Below are positions 1 through 8,295 of a stretch of DNA of 64,000 bases, piece after piece. Position 1 is the stretch's first letter; every line of letters starts with the position of its first letter. The translations under genes were made by a program, and so were the position numbers. A model generated the notes under the pieces. That model ran no database searches and had not been told where the DNA came from. It worked only from the letters and a program-made list of their open reading frames with translations. Source of the stretch: Paenibacillus dendrobii (GTDB lineage: Bacteria > Bacillota > Bacilli > Paenibacillales > Paenibacillaceae). The DNA is taken from positions 620,001 through 684,000 of the forward strand of contig NZ_WUBI01000001.1 in assembly GCF_009807035.1 (NCBI RefSeq), given 5' to 3'.

Positions 1-46
1 TCATGATTTGTCGGATGATATTCTTATTCGCTAGCAGGAGGGAAAC

Positions 47-598
47 ATGCAAAAGCAACCCCAAATAACGGAGAAAACAAGACAAAAGTTTGTAGAAGTT
101 TTTTGTGAGTTATATAGCCAAAAGCCGATTGAGAAAATTTCGGTTCAGGAAATTTCAAACAAGTCAGGATTTAACCGCAGTACCTTTTATCAATACTTTA
201 CTGACATTTACGAATTGTTAGACTCTGTTGAAAATGACTTATTAAATAACATGAAAAAAGAAATGGCGAATAGAGAGCTATCGATGAATATGGTTCAAGA
301 TACGCTTTATTGTCTGGACAAAAGAGAACATCTCCTGGTTCTTCATGCCCTTTTGGGTGATTATGGAAGTTCCCGTTTTCTAAAACGCTTAAAAAAAGAA
401 ATCACTTTGAATCAATTAGAATTAAACGTTCCGCAAAACGATTCCTTAACGCCATACTTCATTGAGTTTTACCTGACAACTTCCCTATCTTTATTTCGTC
501 TTTGGCTCCAGCGTCAAAAGGATTTATCGTCAGAAGAATTTTTTAAGTTAGTGGAGAACCTATATTCAAGAGGGATTACGCCCTATTTTAAAGAATGA
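47..598 (+). CDS. TetR/AcrR family transcriptional regulator
   Basis: The protein has 183 residues. Its first ~55 residues form a TetR-type DNA-binding head: residues near 35-50 read SNKSGFNRSTFYQYF, the characteristic second helix and recognition helix ending in YxYF. The rest is a helical ligand-binding or dimerisation domain with no recognisable effector signature. An AGGAGGG ribosome site sits 5 bases before the ATG. The gene stands alone; the next gene, a membrane protein on the same strand, starts 228 bases later, so a target cannot be assigned. Family assignment is firm and function is unknown. Confidence 0.85.
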   Translation: MQKQPQITEKTRQKFVEVFCELYSQKPIEKISVQEISNKSGFNRSTFYQYFTDIYELLDSVENDLLNNMKKEMANRELSMNMVQDTLYCLDKREHLLVLHALLGDYGSSRFLKRLKKEITLNQLELNVPQNDSLTPYFIEFYLTTSLSLFRLWLQRQKDLSSEEFFKLVENLYSRGITPYFKE

Positions 599-826
599 GT
601 CTGTCATTCAAACCAGATCCATATGTTGTATAACAATAAACAAGTGCCTCTTCTGCCACAAGCTTAAGAACATCATCTCGCGATGTAAATAAAAATGAAA
701 CACTATCCTATAAGCGACGTAAAAAGCAGAAGGCATCATCAAATAACTGCTGTAGAAATAGACAGTAGGCTGGATTCCGTCGTCGTATTATGCCGGGGGG
801 AGTTTTCAAATTGGAGGGAAATAAAT

Positions 827-1909
827 TTGTTCACAACAAACAAAGCATTGCGTTTTGGAATGTTCATCGCTTTGCTGCTCTTGATCATCTTTCTATTGTA
901 CAAGGTAGGTTTTGTATTTCGTCCGGTCCTCGTGCTCGTTCAGGTTGTAGCGATCCCGCTGCTACTCTCCGTATTTTTTTACTATCTTCTTAGACCGCTG
1001 GTTCAACTCATGGGAAAATTCAAGGTCAACCGGACCCCTGCGATTTTGATTATTTATGTGATTTTTTCCGCAGCACTGGTTTGGTTCATTTTTAGCCAAT
1101 GGCCTTTGCTTTATGGGCAATTGACCAGCTTCCTTGATAATGTCCCCAATCTTCTGAATGCAGTCGGAGAACAGCTCAATAAGCTGGAGAAGAACGGGTT
1201 CCTCTCTTCCTTGTTTTCGTCCGCTGATAAGCATGGACCGTCTACGATCACGGACTATTTAAATAAAGGATTTTCATTCCTGTCGAATTATGTAGGAGGA
1301 CTATTTTCTTTCATATCTAATTTTGCGGTCATCCTGTTTACTTTTCCGATCCTCCTATTCTTCATGCTCAAGGAAGGGGAAAGGTTCGGAGAATTACTTG
1401 TACGCGCAACGCCGATCCGCTATCAGAAAGATTCCCGCGAGATTATCTCAAGCATTGACCGTATGTTAAGCGGATTTATTGTCGGACGGGTGATCGTGAA
1501 TATTTCATTGGGCGTCTTGATGTATATCGGTTTCCTGATCATTGGTCTGCCCTATGCATTCTTGCTGACAGCCGTATCGGTTATAGCAAACTTTATTCCC
1601 TTTATTGGAGCCATCCTTTCATCGGTGCCGATTCTCATCGTCGGGCTGACACAATCGCCGGCGACGGCCTTATGGTCGCTTGTGATTATTCTCGTTGCCC
1701 AGCAAGTTCAAGATAATCTGATCGCTCCTTACGTATTCGGAAAAAAGCTGGACATACACCCTTTAACAACCGTAATCCTTGTGCTCGCTGCTGGCAATAT
1801 CGGGGGAATCATCGCTATGATTATTATCATTCCGGTCTATATGATGCTCAAGATCATCACGATTCGTGTTTTCTCGCTTTTTTTCAAAGAAAAATGGATG
1901 AAGTTGTAA
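827..1909 (+). CDS. AI-2E family transporter (membrane protein)
   Basis: A polytopic membrane protein of the AI-2E/YdiK/YtvI family, with paired N-terminal membrane helices, a hydrophilic middle segment and a C-terminal helical bundle ending in IAMIIIIPVYMMLKII. The open frame extends upstream to an ATG at 695. I place the start at the TTG at 827 because a strong GGAGGG lies 8 bases before it and the resulting 360 residues match the family's usual size. The upstream extension (RRHHQITAVEIDSR) looks non-coding. Some family members export quorum signals or ions; the substrate here cannot be told. Confidence 0.85.
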   Translation: MFTTNKALRFGMFIALLLLIIFLLYKVGFVFRPVLVLVQVVAIPLLLSVFFYYLLRPLVQLMGKFKVNRTPAILIIYVIFSAALVWFIFSQWPLLYGQLTSFLDNVPNLLNAVGEQLNKLEKNGFLSSLFSSADKHGPSTITDYLNKGFSFLSNYVGGLFSFISNFAVILFTFPILLFFMLKEGERFGELLVRATPIRYQKDSREIISSIDRMLSGFIVGRVIVNISLGVLMYIGFLIIGLPYAFLLTAVSVIANFIPFIGAILSSVPILIVGLTQSPATALWSLVIILVAQQVQDNLIAPYVFGKKLDIHPLTTVILVLAAGNIGGIIAMIIIIPVYMMLKIITIRVFSLFFKEKWMKL

Positions 1910-1961
1910 AGGAAATCACTTCGTATCAGGTTCGATATGTTTAGTACTCATGTTTGACTTC

Positions 1962-2001
1962 AAAAAGCGCACATCCCTGCTTCGTGGATGTGTGCTTTTT
2001 T
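1962..2001 (+). terminator. Rho-independent terminator after the AI-2E gene
   Basis: An 11-bp stem (AGCGCACATCC paired with GGATGTGTGCT, one G-T pair) with a 9-base loop is followed by six T residues. The A-run on the other side would let it work in both directions. Confidence 0.85.
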
Positions 2002-2126
2002 ATTCGTAATTATTCTGATTAATTTTCGGACAAGGCGTCATGAGTGAAATCTCCGGGCACTTCTGATCAGGAAGCCAAACGATAAATACTATACCACATA
2101 TTGGAACTAACCTGCTCTATATCTAA

Positions 2127-2170
2127 ATAAAGACGGCAGCCACGCTTCTTGGCGGCTACCGTCTTGTATT
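2127..2170 (-). terminator. Terminator hairpin of the DHFR-like gene
   Basis: GACGG...GGC/GCC...CCGTC forms an interrupted stem. Read on the minus strand it ends in TCTTTATTT. It lies downstream of the minus-strand reductase, next to a CCCCGTTAG repeat core at 2184-2192. Confidence 0.7.
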
Positions 2171-2183
2171 TGAAGCAATTGTT

Positions 2184-2192
2184 CCCCGTTAG
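2184..2192 (+). repeat. Repeat family II core (site a)
   Basis: CCCCGTTAG lies 24 bases past the stop of the minus-strand reductase gene, between that gene and its terminator hairpin. It matches the right half of the core CTATCCTGCCCGTTAG seen at many other gene ends here. The left arm is not conserved, so this copy is weak. Confidence 0.4.
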
Positions 2193-2216
2193 AGCGGAAC
2201 ACCTTGTACAGCACGA

Positions 2217-2786
2217 CTATTTCTCCAACTCATAGCGGGTCGCGATAATGCCCGACTTGAACGTTCGGCTGGACAGCAGCTTGAGCTTGATTTTCTCGAC
2301 GCCGCCGTCGAATACCGATTTTCCACCGCCCAGGACGACCGGACAGATCGTCAGTAGAAATTCGTCGATCAGGCCGAGCTCAAGCAGCGTCTTCGCAGCC
2401 CCCGGGCTGCCGAAGATAACGAGATTTTTGCCAGGCTGCTCCTTGAGCGCCTTGATTTCCTCTGCGATATTGTCCTTGATCAGCATCGTATTGTTCCATT
2501 CCGCCTTGTCCATCGTGCTGGAAATGACGATCTTCTTAACATCCTGCACCCATTTGGCATGCTCCATATCGTGCTTCGACGCATCCGGATTGTCCAGCAC
2601 CGTAGGCCAGTGGCTCTCCATCATCCGATATGTCGTGCGTCCGTATACGGGAGAGCCGACTTCGGCTACGACCTCCTCGGCGTACTTCTCGATTTCCTCG
2701 TTATACGGAATCCAATCTAGTCCTCCGTTCGAATCCGACGCATACCCGTCCAGCGACACATGCATGAACAATACGAGTTTTCTCAT
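2217..2786 (-). CDS. Dihydrofolate reductase family protein (RibD C-terminal-like)
   Basis: 189 residues starting MRKLVLFMHVSLDGYASD, the typical N-terminus of the YwjB/YyaP group of DHFR/RibD-C fold proteins. A glycine-rich nucleotide-binding stretch (VIFGSPGAAKTLLELGLIDE) and the terminal PVVLGGGKSVF motif complete the fold. I chose the ATG at 2786 because GGAGGAG lies just upstream; the open frame begins 90 bases earlier in sequence unlike the family. It probably binds NADPH, but the substrate is unknown and these stand-alone proteins are rarely true folate enzymes. Single-gene unit with its own terminator. Confidence 0.88.
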   Translation of the reverse strand: MRKLVLFMHVSLDGYASDSNGGLDWIPYNEEIEKYAEEVVAEVGSPVYGRTTYRMMESHWPTVLDNPDASKHDMEHAKWVQDVKKIVISSTMDKAEWNNTMLIKDNIAEEIKALKEQPGKNLVIFGSPGAAKTLLELGLIDEFLLTICPVVLGGGKSVFDGGVEKIKLKLLSSRTFKSGIIATRYELEK

Positions 2787-2939
2787 GTTTATTTCTCCTC
2801 CGTTTTCGAATTGGTCTTGTTCGACTTTTGGCCGTTGTCCTGTGTTTGTCCTGCTGTTACGTTCAGTATAAATCATTACGTTACGTAAGGTTCAAGGGGG
2901 AATCAGAATTTTTTTGTATCATTGTAAGAAACTTGTAAG

Positions 2940-2980
2940 AACAGCCTGTCTCATAAGGTAACTTTGAGACAGGCATATTT
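2940..2980 (-). terminator. Hairpin, probable terminator
   Basis: A 9-bp perfect stem (GCCTGTCTC / GAGACAGGC) with a 13-base loop lies in the 324-base gap between the reductase start and the truncated tetR gene. It is probably the terminator of the latter; the T-tract on the minus strand is poor. I see no gene in the rest of the gap. Confidence 0.55.
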
Positions 2981-3110
2981 ATTAGAACTGAAGTGATTTC
3001 TTTCTACTTTCCCAAGACATTTCCACTTCAGCGCTTCAGAATAATCCGTATAACACTAATCGATCAATCACTAACTATTGAATATTAAATATCTATAACA
3101 AATTTCTCGC

Positions 3111-3593
3111 TCACTGTTTCATCAATTCCGGCATTTGGATAGCCACTGCGACATTGCACAGCATTCCACGTGCGAGGAACAGCATGGTACGTTCTTCGGG
3201 GTTTACAATGCCTGCATTGTAAAAAGCCATAAGCACCATCTCTCGTACTTGCTTAAACCCGTCACGCATCGTCTCTTGAATAGCTTCCTCCCGAATGCTC
3301 TGCGCTTGTAACTGCAAGAACATCTCGTTCTGGTATTTCATCTGGATGCCTTCGTACTCTTGGATCAACTCCTCCTCAAGCGTTTCAGAAGGTGCCGTCT
3401 CCACAATTTTACGGAACGATTCAATGACCCGGGTCCAGGACACCTCAATTGCTGCCAACAGGAGCTGCTCCTTTGTCGCGAAGAACCGGAATACATAAGG
3501 CTGGGAGATGTTCGCCCTTTTCGCCACCTGCGCTGTAGTCGCCCGGTAGTAGCCTAATTCCGAGAATAAAGTCGCTAAAATAGCGACTTTCAA
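3111..3593 (-). pseudogene. TetR family regulator, 3' part of a split gene
   Basis: 160 codons covering most of a TetR protein: residues from TLFSELGYYRATTAQVAK through NISQPYVFRFFATKEQLL are a clear HTH, followed by the full ligand domain ending LMKQ. The first helix is wrong. Between IL and LF, where TetR proteins normally have five residues, there are two, and the region before this is encoded by a terminator-like hairpin (3571-3587). The only available start is a TTG with no ribosome site. A matching 5' piece (ATG at 5604) lies 2 kb away, next to an operator and a divergent gene. I infer one tetR gene interrupted by the ABC-transporter block, with a few codons lost. Expression of a functional repressor is unlikely. 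Confidence 0.75.
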
Positions 3594-3603
3594 TGGGACT
3601 TAG
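3569..3603 (-). terminator. Hairpin at the junction of the ABC block and tetR (family I-like)
   Basis: AAGTCGCTA/TAGCGACTT makes a near-perfect stem directly after the stop of the ABC permease. TAGCGAC followed by AATGGGACT is shared with a second copy at about 39899-39920. It probably serves as the terminator of the ABC block, while its other strand also forms the new 5' end of the truncated tetR frame. Confidence 0.6.
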
Positions 3604-4257
3604 TTAAAATTCTTTCTTATTCATAACAGATAAGCTGATTTTAGCAGAAAGAAGTAATAAGATAATTGGAATACCTACTGCTAACACAATCAACATTCCC
3701 ACACTTATTACTGGCAGGTTATTAAAAAATGAAATCAAATCAATGTTTAGTAAGTTAGCAATCTTAACTATGATGATACCAATAATAAACACTACCCCAA
3801 AAGCGCCTATGATAGCTACTTTGGCTTTTTCTCCACCAAATTTCAACTGGAATGGAAGTAAAACAGCCAATATAATCAACATTACAGGCAACATCGTAAG
3901 GGCACTCATTATAGTATCTAATGAAAAATCTGAATTTTTCATCACTTCTACAACTACTGAAATCATCGTTGCCAATAGCCATGAACCTCCACCAACAACA
4001 AGACCAAAACCATATTTCTCTACAATGTAGTCTTTTCTAGTGATTGGCAATGAGAACATAAAAGCATTACCGTTATCAAATTCATCATAACTAATCGTAC
4101 TTAATGTAAACATCAAGCCGATAAACGTCATAAATCCAACAATGAAAGATGAATCTTCAATAAACATAGCCATAACTATCGCTATTGCAAATATACAAAT
4201 AAAGAAATTTTTTTGTGCTTGCATTAGTTTGAAGTCTTTTATCAATAATCCTATCAT
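3604..4257 (-). CDS. ABC-2 type transporter permease
   Basis: 217 residues with about six hydrophobic segments: N-terminal MIGLLIKDFKLMQAQK, then paired helices, then C-terminal SVGMLIVLAVGIPIILLLLSAKISLSVMNKKEF. This is the topology of small ABC-2 membrane subunits. The start overlaps the stop of the ATPase gene by four bases (ATGA), so translation is coupled. With the ATPase and GntR gene it forms a YtrA/PmtR-type operon, whose known relatives export peptides or respond to cell-envelope antibiotics. The substrate is not visible. The block is clearly more AT-rich than its surroundings, which suggests acquisition. Confidence 0.82.
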   Translation of the reverse strand: MIGLLIKDFKLMQAQKNFFICIFAIAIVMAMFIEDSSFIVGFMTFIGLMFTLSTISYDEFDNGNAFMFSLPITRKDYIVEKYGFGLVVGGGSWLLATMISVVVEVMKNSDFSLDTIMSALTMLPVMLIILAVLLPFQLKFGGEKAKVAIIGAFGVVFIIGIIIVKIANLLNIDLISFFNNLPVISVGMLIVLAVGIPIILLLLSAKISLSVMNKKEF

Positions 4258-5105
4258 AATTCTTTACCTCTGATCATCATTGTAATTACTTCATCAATAT
4301 TTCCTTTTTCAATCGCTATCTGTGGATAGTTTTCCATATAGTATGGTTTCTGATTTGTTAAACAGCTATATCCATAACTTTCTTTCTTGTATCGTAAAAT
4401 ATATTGTTTGTCCATGTTTTCATATTGTTTATGGTCTACTTTTATCAAAGCGTAATCACTTAATAAAACATCTGTATCTTCGTGCATGATTATTTTTCCA
4501 TTATGAATCATATAAAGGTCATCGCACAGAGTTTCTAAATCGCTAGAAATGTGAGAACTGATTAAAATAGAACGTTCTTCATCTTTTTCCATGAACTCTC
4601 TTAACATTTCTAACAACTCATCTCTGGCAATTACATCAAGTCCTGCTGTTGGCTCATCTAGTATCAGCAATTTAGCATCATGAGAAATCGCTGCCAAGAC
4701 TTTCAATTTTGCTTTCATACCCGTTGAAAACTCTTTGATTTTTTTGTGTCGTGGCAATTGAAATCTTTGTACTTGTTCTACAAAGAAAGGCTTATCAAAA
4801 TTCCCATACAGATGATCTAAGACTGGAATAATGTCATTGATTGTTAAATATCCGCTAAAACCTGAATCAGATAAAACAACTCCTAAATTTTGTTTATCTT
4901 TTGCACCAAACTCTTGTGAATCTTTTCCTAATATACTGATTGTTCCGCCATCGATAGAAATCAACCCCAAGATTGCCTTGAAAGTTGTACTCTTTCCTGC
5001 ACCATTTTGACCGATTAAACCCGTTACACAACCTTGCATAATTTCAAGTGAACAGTCTAATGAAAAAGAATCATAATTTTTTCTTAAATGTTCAATTTTC
5101 AACAT
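4254..5105 (-). CDS. ABC transporter ATP-binding protein
   Basis: 283 residues. Walker A GQNGAGKST is near residue 35, the signature FSTGMKAKL (variant of LSGGQ) near 127, and Walker B LLILDEPTAG near 150, followed by the H-loop SSHIS. The C-terminal ~70 residues (DHKQYENMDKQYILRY...) form an accessory domain common in YtrB-like exporters. It energises the ABC-2 permease encoded immediately downstream. It starts 3 bases after the GntR stop, so all three genes form one transcript. Confidence 0.9.
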   Translation of the reverse strand: MLKIEHLRKNYDSFSLDCSLEIMQGCVTGLIGQNGAGKSTTFKAILGLISIDGGTISILGKDSQEFGAKDKQNLGVVLSDSGFSGYLTINDIIPVLDHLYGNFDKPFFVEQVQRFQLPRHKKIKEFSTGMKAKLKVLAAISHDAKLLILDEPTAGLDVIARDELLEMLREFMEKDEERSILISSHISSDLETLCDDLYMIHNGKIIMHEDTDVLLSDYALIKVDHKQYENMDKQYILRYKKESYGYSCLTNQKPYYMENYPQIAIEKGNIDEVITMMIRGKEL

Positions 5106-5108
5106 AAA

Positions 5109-5480
5109 TCAACCCTCCAAAATCAATTCAAATAGGCTCTTAATATCTTCATCACTTATTCCAAATCTTCTGCCTTTTTGAATAGCCATTTCCAAATCGG
5201 CTTCGATTTCTTTTTTTTGTTCTTCCAACAAAAGTTCCGTATTAGTTTCCGCTACATATGTTCCTTTGCCATGAACTGTTACAGTAAATCCTTCGGCTTC
5301 CAAGTTATCGTAGGCTTTCTTGACAGTCAAAGCACTGATTTTTAGTGATTTTGACAGAGAACGAACAGACGGCAAAATGTCATTTTGTTTCAGGTCGCCA
5401 TTACGAATCAAGGTTTTAATTTGGTCCACAATTTGCTCGTAAATAGGAACCATTAATGAATTATTTATAATAATATTCAA
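5109..5480 (-). CDS. GntR family regulator (YtrA subfamily)
   Basis: A short 123-residue GntR protein with only the winged-helix head (VPIYEQIVDQIKTLIRNGDL ... LPSVRSLSKSLKISALTVKKAYDNLE) and a brief C-terminal dimerisation helix, typical of YtrA-type repressors that head ABC operons. The start is a TTG at 5480, with CAGGAGGG 9 bases upstream. It most likely represses its own operon through the palindromes that overlap the promoter at 5510-5550. Confidence 0.88.
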   Translation of the reverse strand: MNIIINNSLMVPIYEQIVDQIKTLIRNGDLKQNDILPSVRSLSKSLKISALTVKKAYDNLEAEGFTVTVHGKGTYVAETNTELLLEEQKKEIEADLEMAIQKGRRFGISDEDIKSLFELILEG

Positions 5481-5502
5481 TTTTTAAATCCCTCCTGCGC
5501 AA

Positions 5503-5550
5503 TAACAGTGTATAACAGTATATTACTGTTTTCAAGTGTTATATACTGTT
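5503..5550 (-). promoter_or_regulatory. Promoter and GntR operators of the ABC operon
   Basis: On the minus strand a -35 TTGAAA (5530-5535) and a -10 TACACT are separated by 17 bp. The spacer and -10 are covered by AACAGTATATTACTGTT (5514-5530), an inverted repeat with 7-bp arms. A related GTGTTATATACTGTT lies just upstream of the -35 at 5536-5550. Repressor binding there would block RNA polymerase, fitting autoregulation by the GntR protein. Confidence 0.7.
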
Positions 5551-5604
5551 TGTCGTAGTTCCGCCTTCAACAGCGCGGTTCCTCTTAGGCCGTGTCGTTT
5601 GCAT
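5539..5604 (-). pseudogene. TetR regulator, 5' fragment of the split gene
   Basis: ATG at 5604 with GGAGGGAATAA before it encodes MQTTRPKRNRAVE, a typical arginine/lysine-rich TetR N-terminal arm. It then runs into the GntR promoter region and stops after 21 codons. It is divergent from the DUF2239 gene and shares its operator region, as repressor genes usually do. The remaining part of the gene begins at 3593 on the same strand. The intervening ~1.95 kb is the AT-rich GntR/ABC block. Confidence 0.6.
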
Positions 5605-5634
5605 TTATTCCCTCCATAACGAACGGGAAAATAT

Positions 5635-5680
5635 ATTTTACCCGGGTAATATTGATTTTTTAATTTTACCCGGGTATAAT
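5635..5680 (+). promoter_or_regulatory. Sigma-A promoter with two TTACCCGGGTAA operators
   Basis: -35 TTGATT (5652-5657), a 17-bp spacer and -10 TATAAT (5675-5680) form a near-consensus promoter for the DUF2239 gene. Two copies of the palindrome TTACCCGGGTA(A) lie at 5638-5649 (just before the -35) and 5666-5676 (overlapping the -10), 28 bp centre to centre. They probably bind the TetR protein whose gene is now split. Confidence 0.75.
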
Positions 5681-5706
5681 TGGGGCGAGCAGGAAAGGAG
5701 GTCAGC

Positions 5707-6318
5707 ATGAGTAATGCCCTAACACGCTTTTACTGCACGGCATTTTTGGGTGTGGAAGTCGTCGCCAGTGGTTCGTTACAGCATGTTGTTACGACTGTGA
5801 AGGATGCTCTGAGTGACAGAGACCTCACACAACTGCTTATATTTGACGATTCCACGGGGAAACCAATAGATATTGATTTTCGTGGGAAGACAGATGAGGT
5901 GCTCAAACGATTAGGAGAACAGTTTGATGACTCATCCGGCACAGAAGTGAATCACCAGACTACACGGCGGGTCGGACGACCCAAGCTGGGGGTTGTATCC
6001 GGAGAGGTTACGTTATTGCCACGGCATTGGGAATGGCTCAAGAGTCAACCTGGAGGGGCTTCGGTAACATTACGAAAACTTATTGATGAAGCTCGCCGTG
6101 CTGGAGAACAACAGAGCACAATCCGAGAGTCACAAGAAGCAACATATAACTTCATGACGGCTATGGCCGGGGACTTCCATCAATACGAAGAAGCTCTGCG
6201 GGCATTGTATGCTGGTGATTTGGATCGTTTTAACCATTTCATCGATGACTGGGCACCTGATATCAGAAACCATGTCAAAAAATTAGCCGTCAATGCATTC
6301 TCTGAAGAGAACGTATGA
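5707..6318 (+). CDS. DUF2239 family protein
   Basis: 203 residues. The central stretch RRVGRPKLGVVSGEVTLLPRHWEWL followed by GGASVTLRKLIDEARR is the hallmark of DUF2239 proteins, whose function is unknown. The start is the ATG at 5707, preceded by AAAGGAGG; the frame is open for nine more codons. Its strong promoter has two palindromic operators and would be tightly repressed by an intact TetR protein. Since that regulator seems broken, the gene may now be constitutive in this strain (inference). Confidence 0.8.
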   Translation: MSNALTRFYCTAFLGVEVVASGSLQHVVTTVKDALSDRDLTQLLIFDDSTGKPIDIDFRGKTDEVLKRLGEQFDDSSGTEVNHQTTRRVGRPKLGVVSGEVTLLPRHWEWLKSQPGGASVTLRKLIDEARRAGEQQSTIRESQEATYNFMTAMAGDFHQYEEALRALYAGDLDRFNHFIDDWAPDIRNHVKKLAVNAFSEENV

Positions 6319-6491
6319 ATGAAAGGATATGACATACCCTCCCCTATCTCCGTGAAAGCGGAGGAGAAATCATGTTTCTTGGCGATGGCGGAGAGTTTCT
6401 TATCGAACATCGGTCTGCAGCGATCGAAGATTCACGCCTTCTGCCTATAACAGCACTTCCGATACCAAATTAATTCAAGGAGAACATGATC

Positions 6492-7382
6492 ATGAGCATT
6501 CTGAAAGTCAACGGTGTTGAGTTAGCCTATGATAGTTTCGGTAACGAAAAAGACGAGGCTATTATCCTAATCGCCGGGCTTGGAACCCAGATGATCCGAT
6601 GGACGGTTCCGTTTTGTGAAATATTGGCGGCGCGGGGCTTTCGGGTGATCCGCTTTGACAATCGCGATGTAGGTTGCTCGACACACTTTAGCCATTATCG
6701 GACGCTGGATTTTGATGCATTAGCGTCTGCTCTCATGTCGGGACAGCAACCGGACATCCCTTACACTATCGATGACATGGCAAGCGACACTATCGGACTG
6801 CTCGACGCCCTTTCAATTGACCGGGCACATTTCGTTGGCAGATCAATGGGCGGAATGATCGCCCAAATTGCAGCCAGTGAGTACCCTGAACGGGTGTTAT
6901 CACTCACCTCCATTATGTCTAGTTCCGGTAATCCCACCCTTCCGCAAGCTTCCCCGGATGTCATGGCGATGATGACTACACCGGCGCCGAATCCCTTTGA
7001 GGATGAAACAGGATTTTTGGCGCATAGCCTCTCTTTTGCCAAACGCATCGCCGGCACTGGCTATCCGTTTGAAGAAGACGCTTATCGGGCACTCATTCTG
7101 GAAGAAGTCCAGCGAGCCTACGATCCAGGCAGTGTCGGACGACAAATTGCTGCGATCGCTGTCTCCGGTGACCGTCGTCCGCGGCTGGCGACCATAAAAG
7201 TACCCGCACTTGTCATTCATGGGATGGACGATCCCCTGTTCGTCCCGGCGTGTGGCGAGGACACTGCTTTTGTCATCCCGGGCGCCGAGCTAATGTTAAT
7301 TGATGGCATGGGACACGACCTGCCGCACCAACTGTACAAAGTAACCGCTGATGGTATAGAGCGAACGGCTCGTCGCATTTGA
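6492..7382 (+). CDS. Alpha/beta hydrolase
   Basis: 296 residues with the order of an alpha/beta-hydrolase: oxyanion-hole loop near LIAGLGTQ, DNRDVGCS strand, nucleophile elbow GRSMGG (Ser near residue 118), acid in HGMDDPLFVP and catalytic His in DGMGHDLPHQL. It resembles RdmC-like esterases. AAGGAG lies 9 bases before the ATG at 6492; an ATG six bases earlier is too close to it. The substrate is unknown. It is followed by a strong bidirectional terminator. Confidence 0.9.
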   Translation: MSILKVNGVELAYDSFGNEKDEAIILIAGLGTQMIRWTVPFCEILAARGFRVIRFDNRDVGCSTHFSHYRTLDFDALASALMSGQQPDIPYTIDDMASDTIGLLDALSIDRAHFVGRSMGGMIAQIAASEYPERVLSLTSIMSSSGNPTLPQASPDVMAMMTTPAPNPFEDETGFLAHSLSFAKRIAGTGYPFEEDAYRALILEEVQRAYDPGSVGRQIAAIAVSGDRRPRLATIKVPALVIHGMDDPLFVPACGEDTAFVIPGAELMLIDGMGHDLPHQLYKVTADGIERTARRI

Positions 7383-7495
7383 CACGCGCTTCCTGAATAC
7401 CAACCAGCCGTAATCCCACGGTACAAAATGGGACAAGTAGTCTCTTGGAACGGTTGTTAAAGCAGCTCCATTTCAACGCATATGTAGAAACGATC

Positions 7496-7542
7496 AAAAA
7501 AGCGCCGGTTCCATGATAATATCATGAGCCAGCGCTTTTTTT
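7496..7542. terminator. Bidirectional terminator
   Basis: AGCGC-GG-ATGATA / ATCAT-CC-GCGCT forms a long interrupted stem with A-runs before and T-runs after. It closes the hydrolase transcript and insulates it from the minus-strand island. Confidence 0.85.
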
Positions 7543-7580
7543 GTCTTCGTATGGCCATACGGTTAATCGTCAGCTTTAAA

Positions 7581-7596
7581 CTATCCTGCCCGTTAG
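7581..7596 (+). repeat. Repeat family II core (site b) with hairpin
   Basis: CTATCCTGCCCGTTAG is followed on the right by GGC-GCC / GGC-GCC stems (CAGGCTGCC on the minus strand). It lies at the 3' end of the minus-strand P-loop gene, where hairpin plus core would act as its terminator and boundary. Confidence 0.7.
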
Positions 7597-7653
7597 TACA
7601 ACAGGCCGCCTATTTGGCAGCCTGCACATGATACCTCTACTGGTTGAATTTAC

Positions 7654-8295
7654 TTATAATCCAAAATGCTGACGAACTAGTCTAAATTGTTCTTCAACAC
7701 TTAAACTGGTTGTTCTTTCAATGGTCTTAATACCATTTTTAACACAGGCATTTCTAACATCACGAGAAAACTTTACCATGTTTTTGTTTCCATTTTTGAT
7801 TGTTTCCGCTGGATTAGCTGTAAGGTTAATAACATCCAAAATCATCTTATGGTCTTCCCTGAAGAAATATAGCTTTTCTATTTCTTCCTCAGACGTATAG
7901 AGACATATCATTCTTTCTTTAGGAATAAAGGGTAATATGTGTTCGGGCATTACTCCTAAATCTATGATGATTGGTGAATCGGTAGGCATTTTCAACAAAT
8001 CGATAACAAAAAACTCCATCAATTCTTCAACAATTTGAAAAAGCCATTCACAATGTTCATCATTGGGTTTATTAAACCATTTGTCCCAGTCCAAACCAGG
8101 ATGAGGATATTGAAGGGCAGGGTATAGAACAGGATTAGTAAATGGTCTATATTTTAAGACATTATCTTCAAGGGTTTGGAATCCTAACTCCTTAATAAAT
8201 TTCTTAGTCATTGTGGTTTTGCCCGCGCAACAACCACCATTTAGCCAATAAACATGTTTTAATTGTTCTTTTAGATAATTATCATTAACTTTCAT
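7654..8295 (-). CDS. P-loop NTPase / kinase-like protein
   Basis: 213 residues with Walker A GGCCAGKTT near residue 22 and a later hydrophobic strand ending in D (PIIIDLGVMPEHILPF), the layout of nucleoside- or nucleotide-kinase-like P-loop proteins. No substrate-specific motif is recognised. The start is the ATG at 8295 with TTGAGGAGGG before it; the apparent upstream codons are the ribosome site itself. Single-gene unit of the cassette-like island, bounded by family II cores on both sides. Confidence 0.72.
   Translation of the reverse strand: MKVNDNYLKEQLKHVYWLNGGCCAGKTTMTKKFIKELGFQTLEDNVLKYRPFTNPVLYPALQYPHPGLDWDKWFNKPNDEHCEWLFQIVEELMEFFVIDLLKMPTDSPIIIDLGVMPEHILPFIPKERMICLYTSEEEIEKLYFFREDHKMILDVINLTANPAETIKNGNKNMVKFSRDVRNACVKNGIKTIERTTSLSVEEQFRLVRQHFGL

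Noticed and set aside
2248..2871. 207-codon plus-strand frame opposite the DHFR-like gene
   Set aside because: Serine/proline-rich antisense shadow of a well-supported gene.
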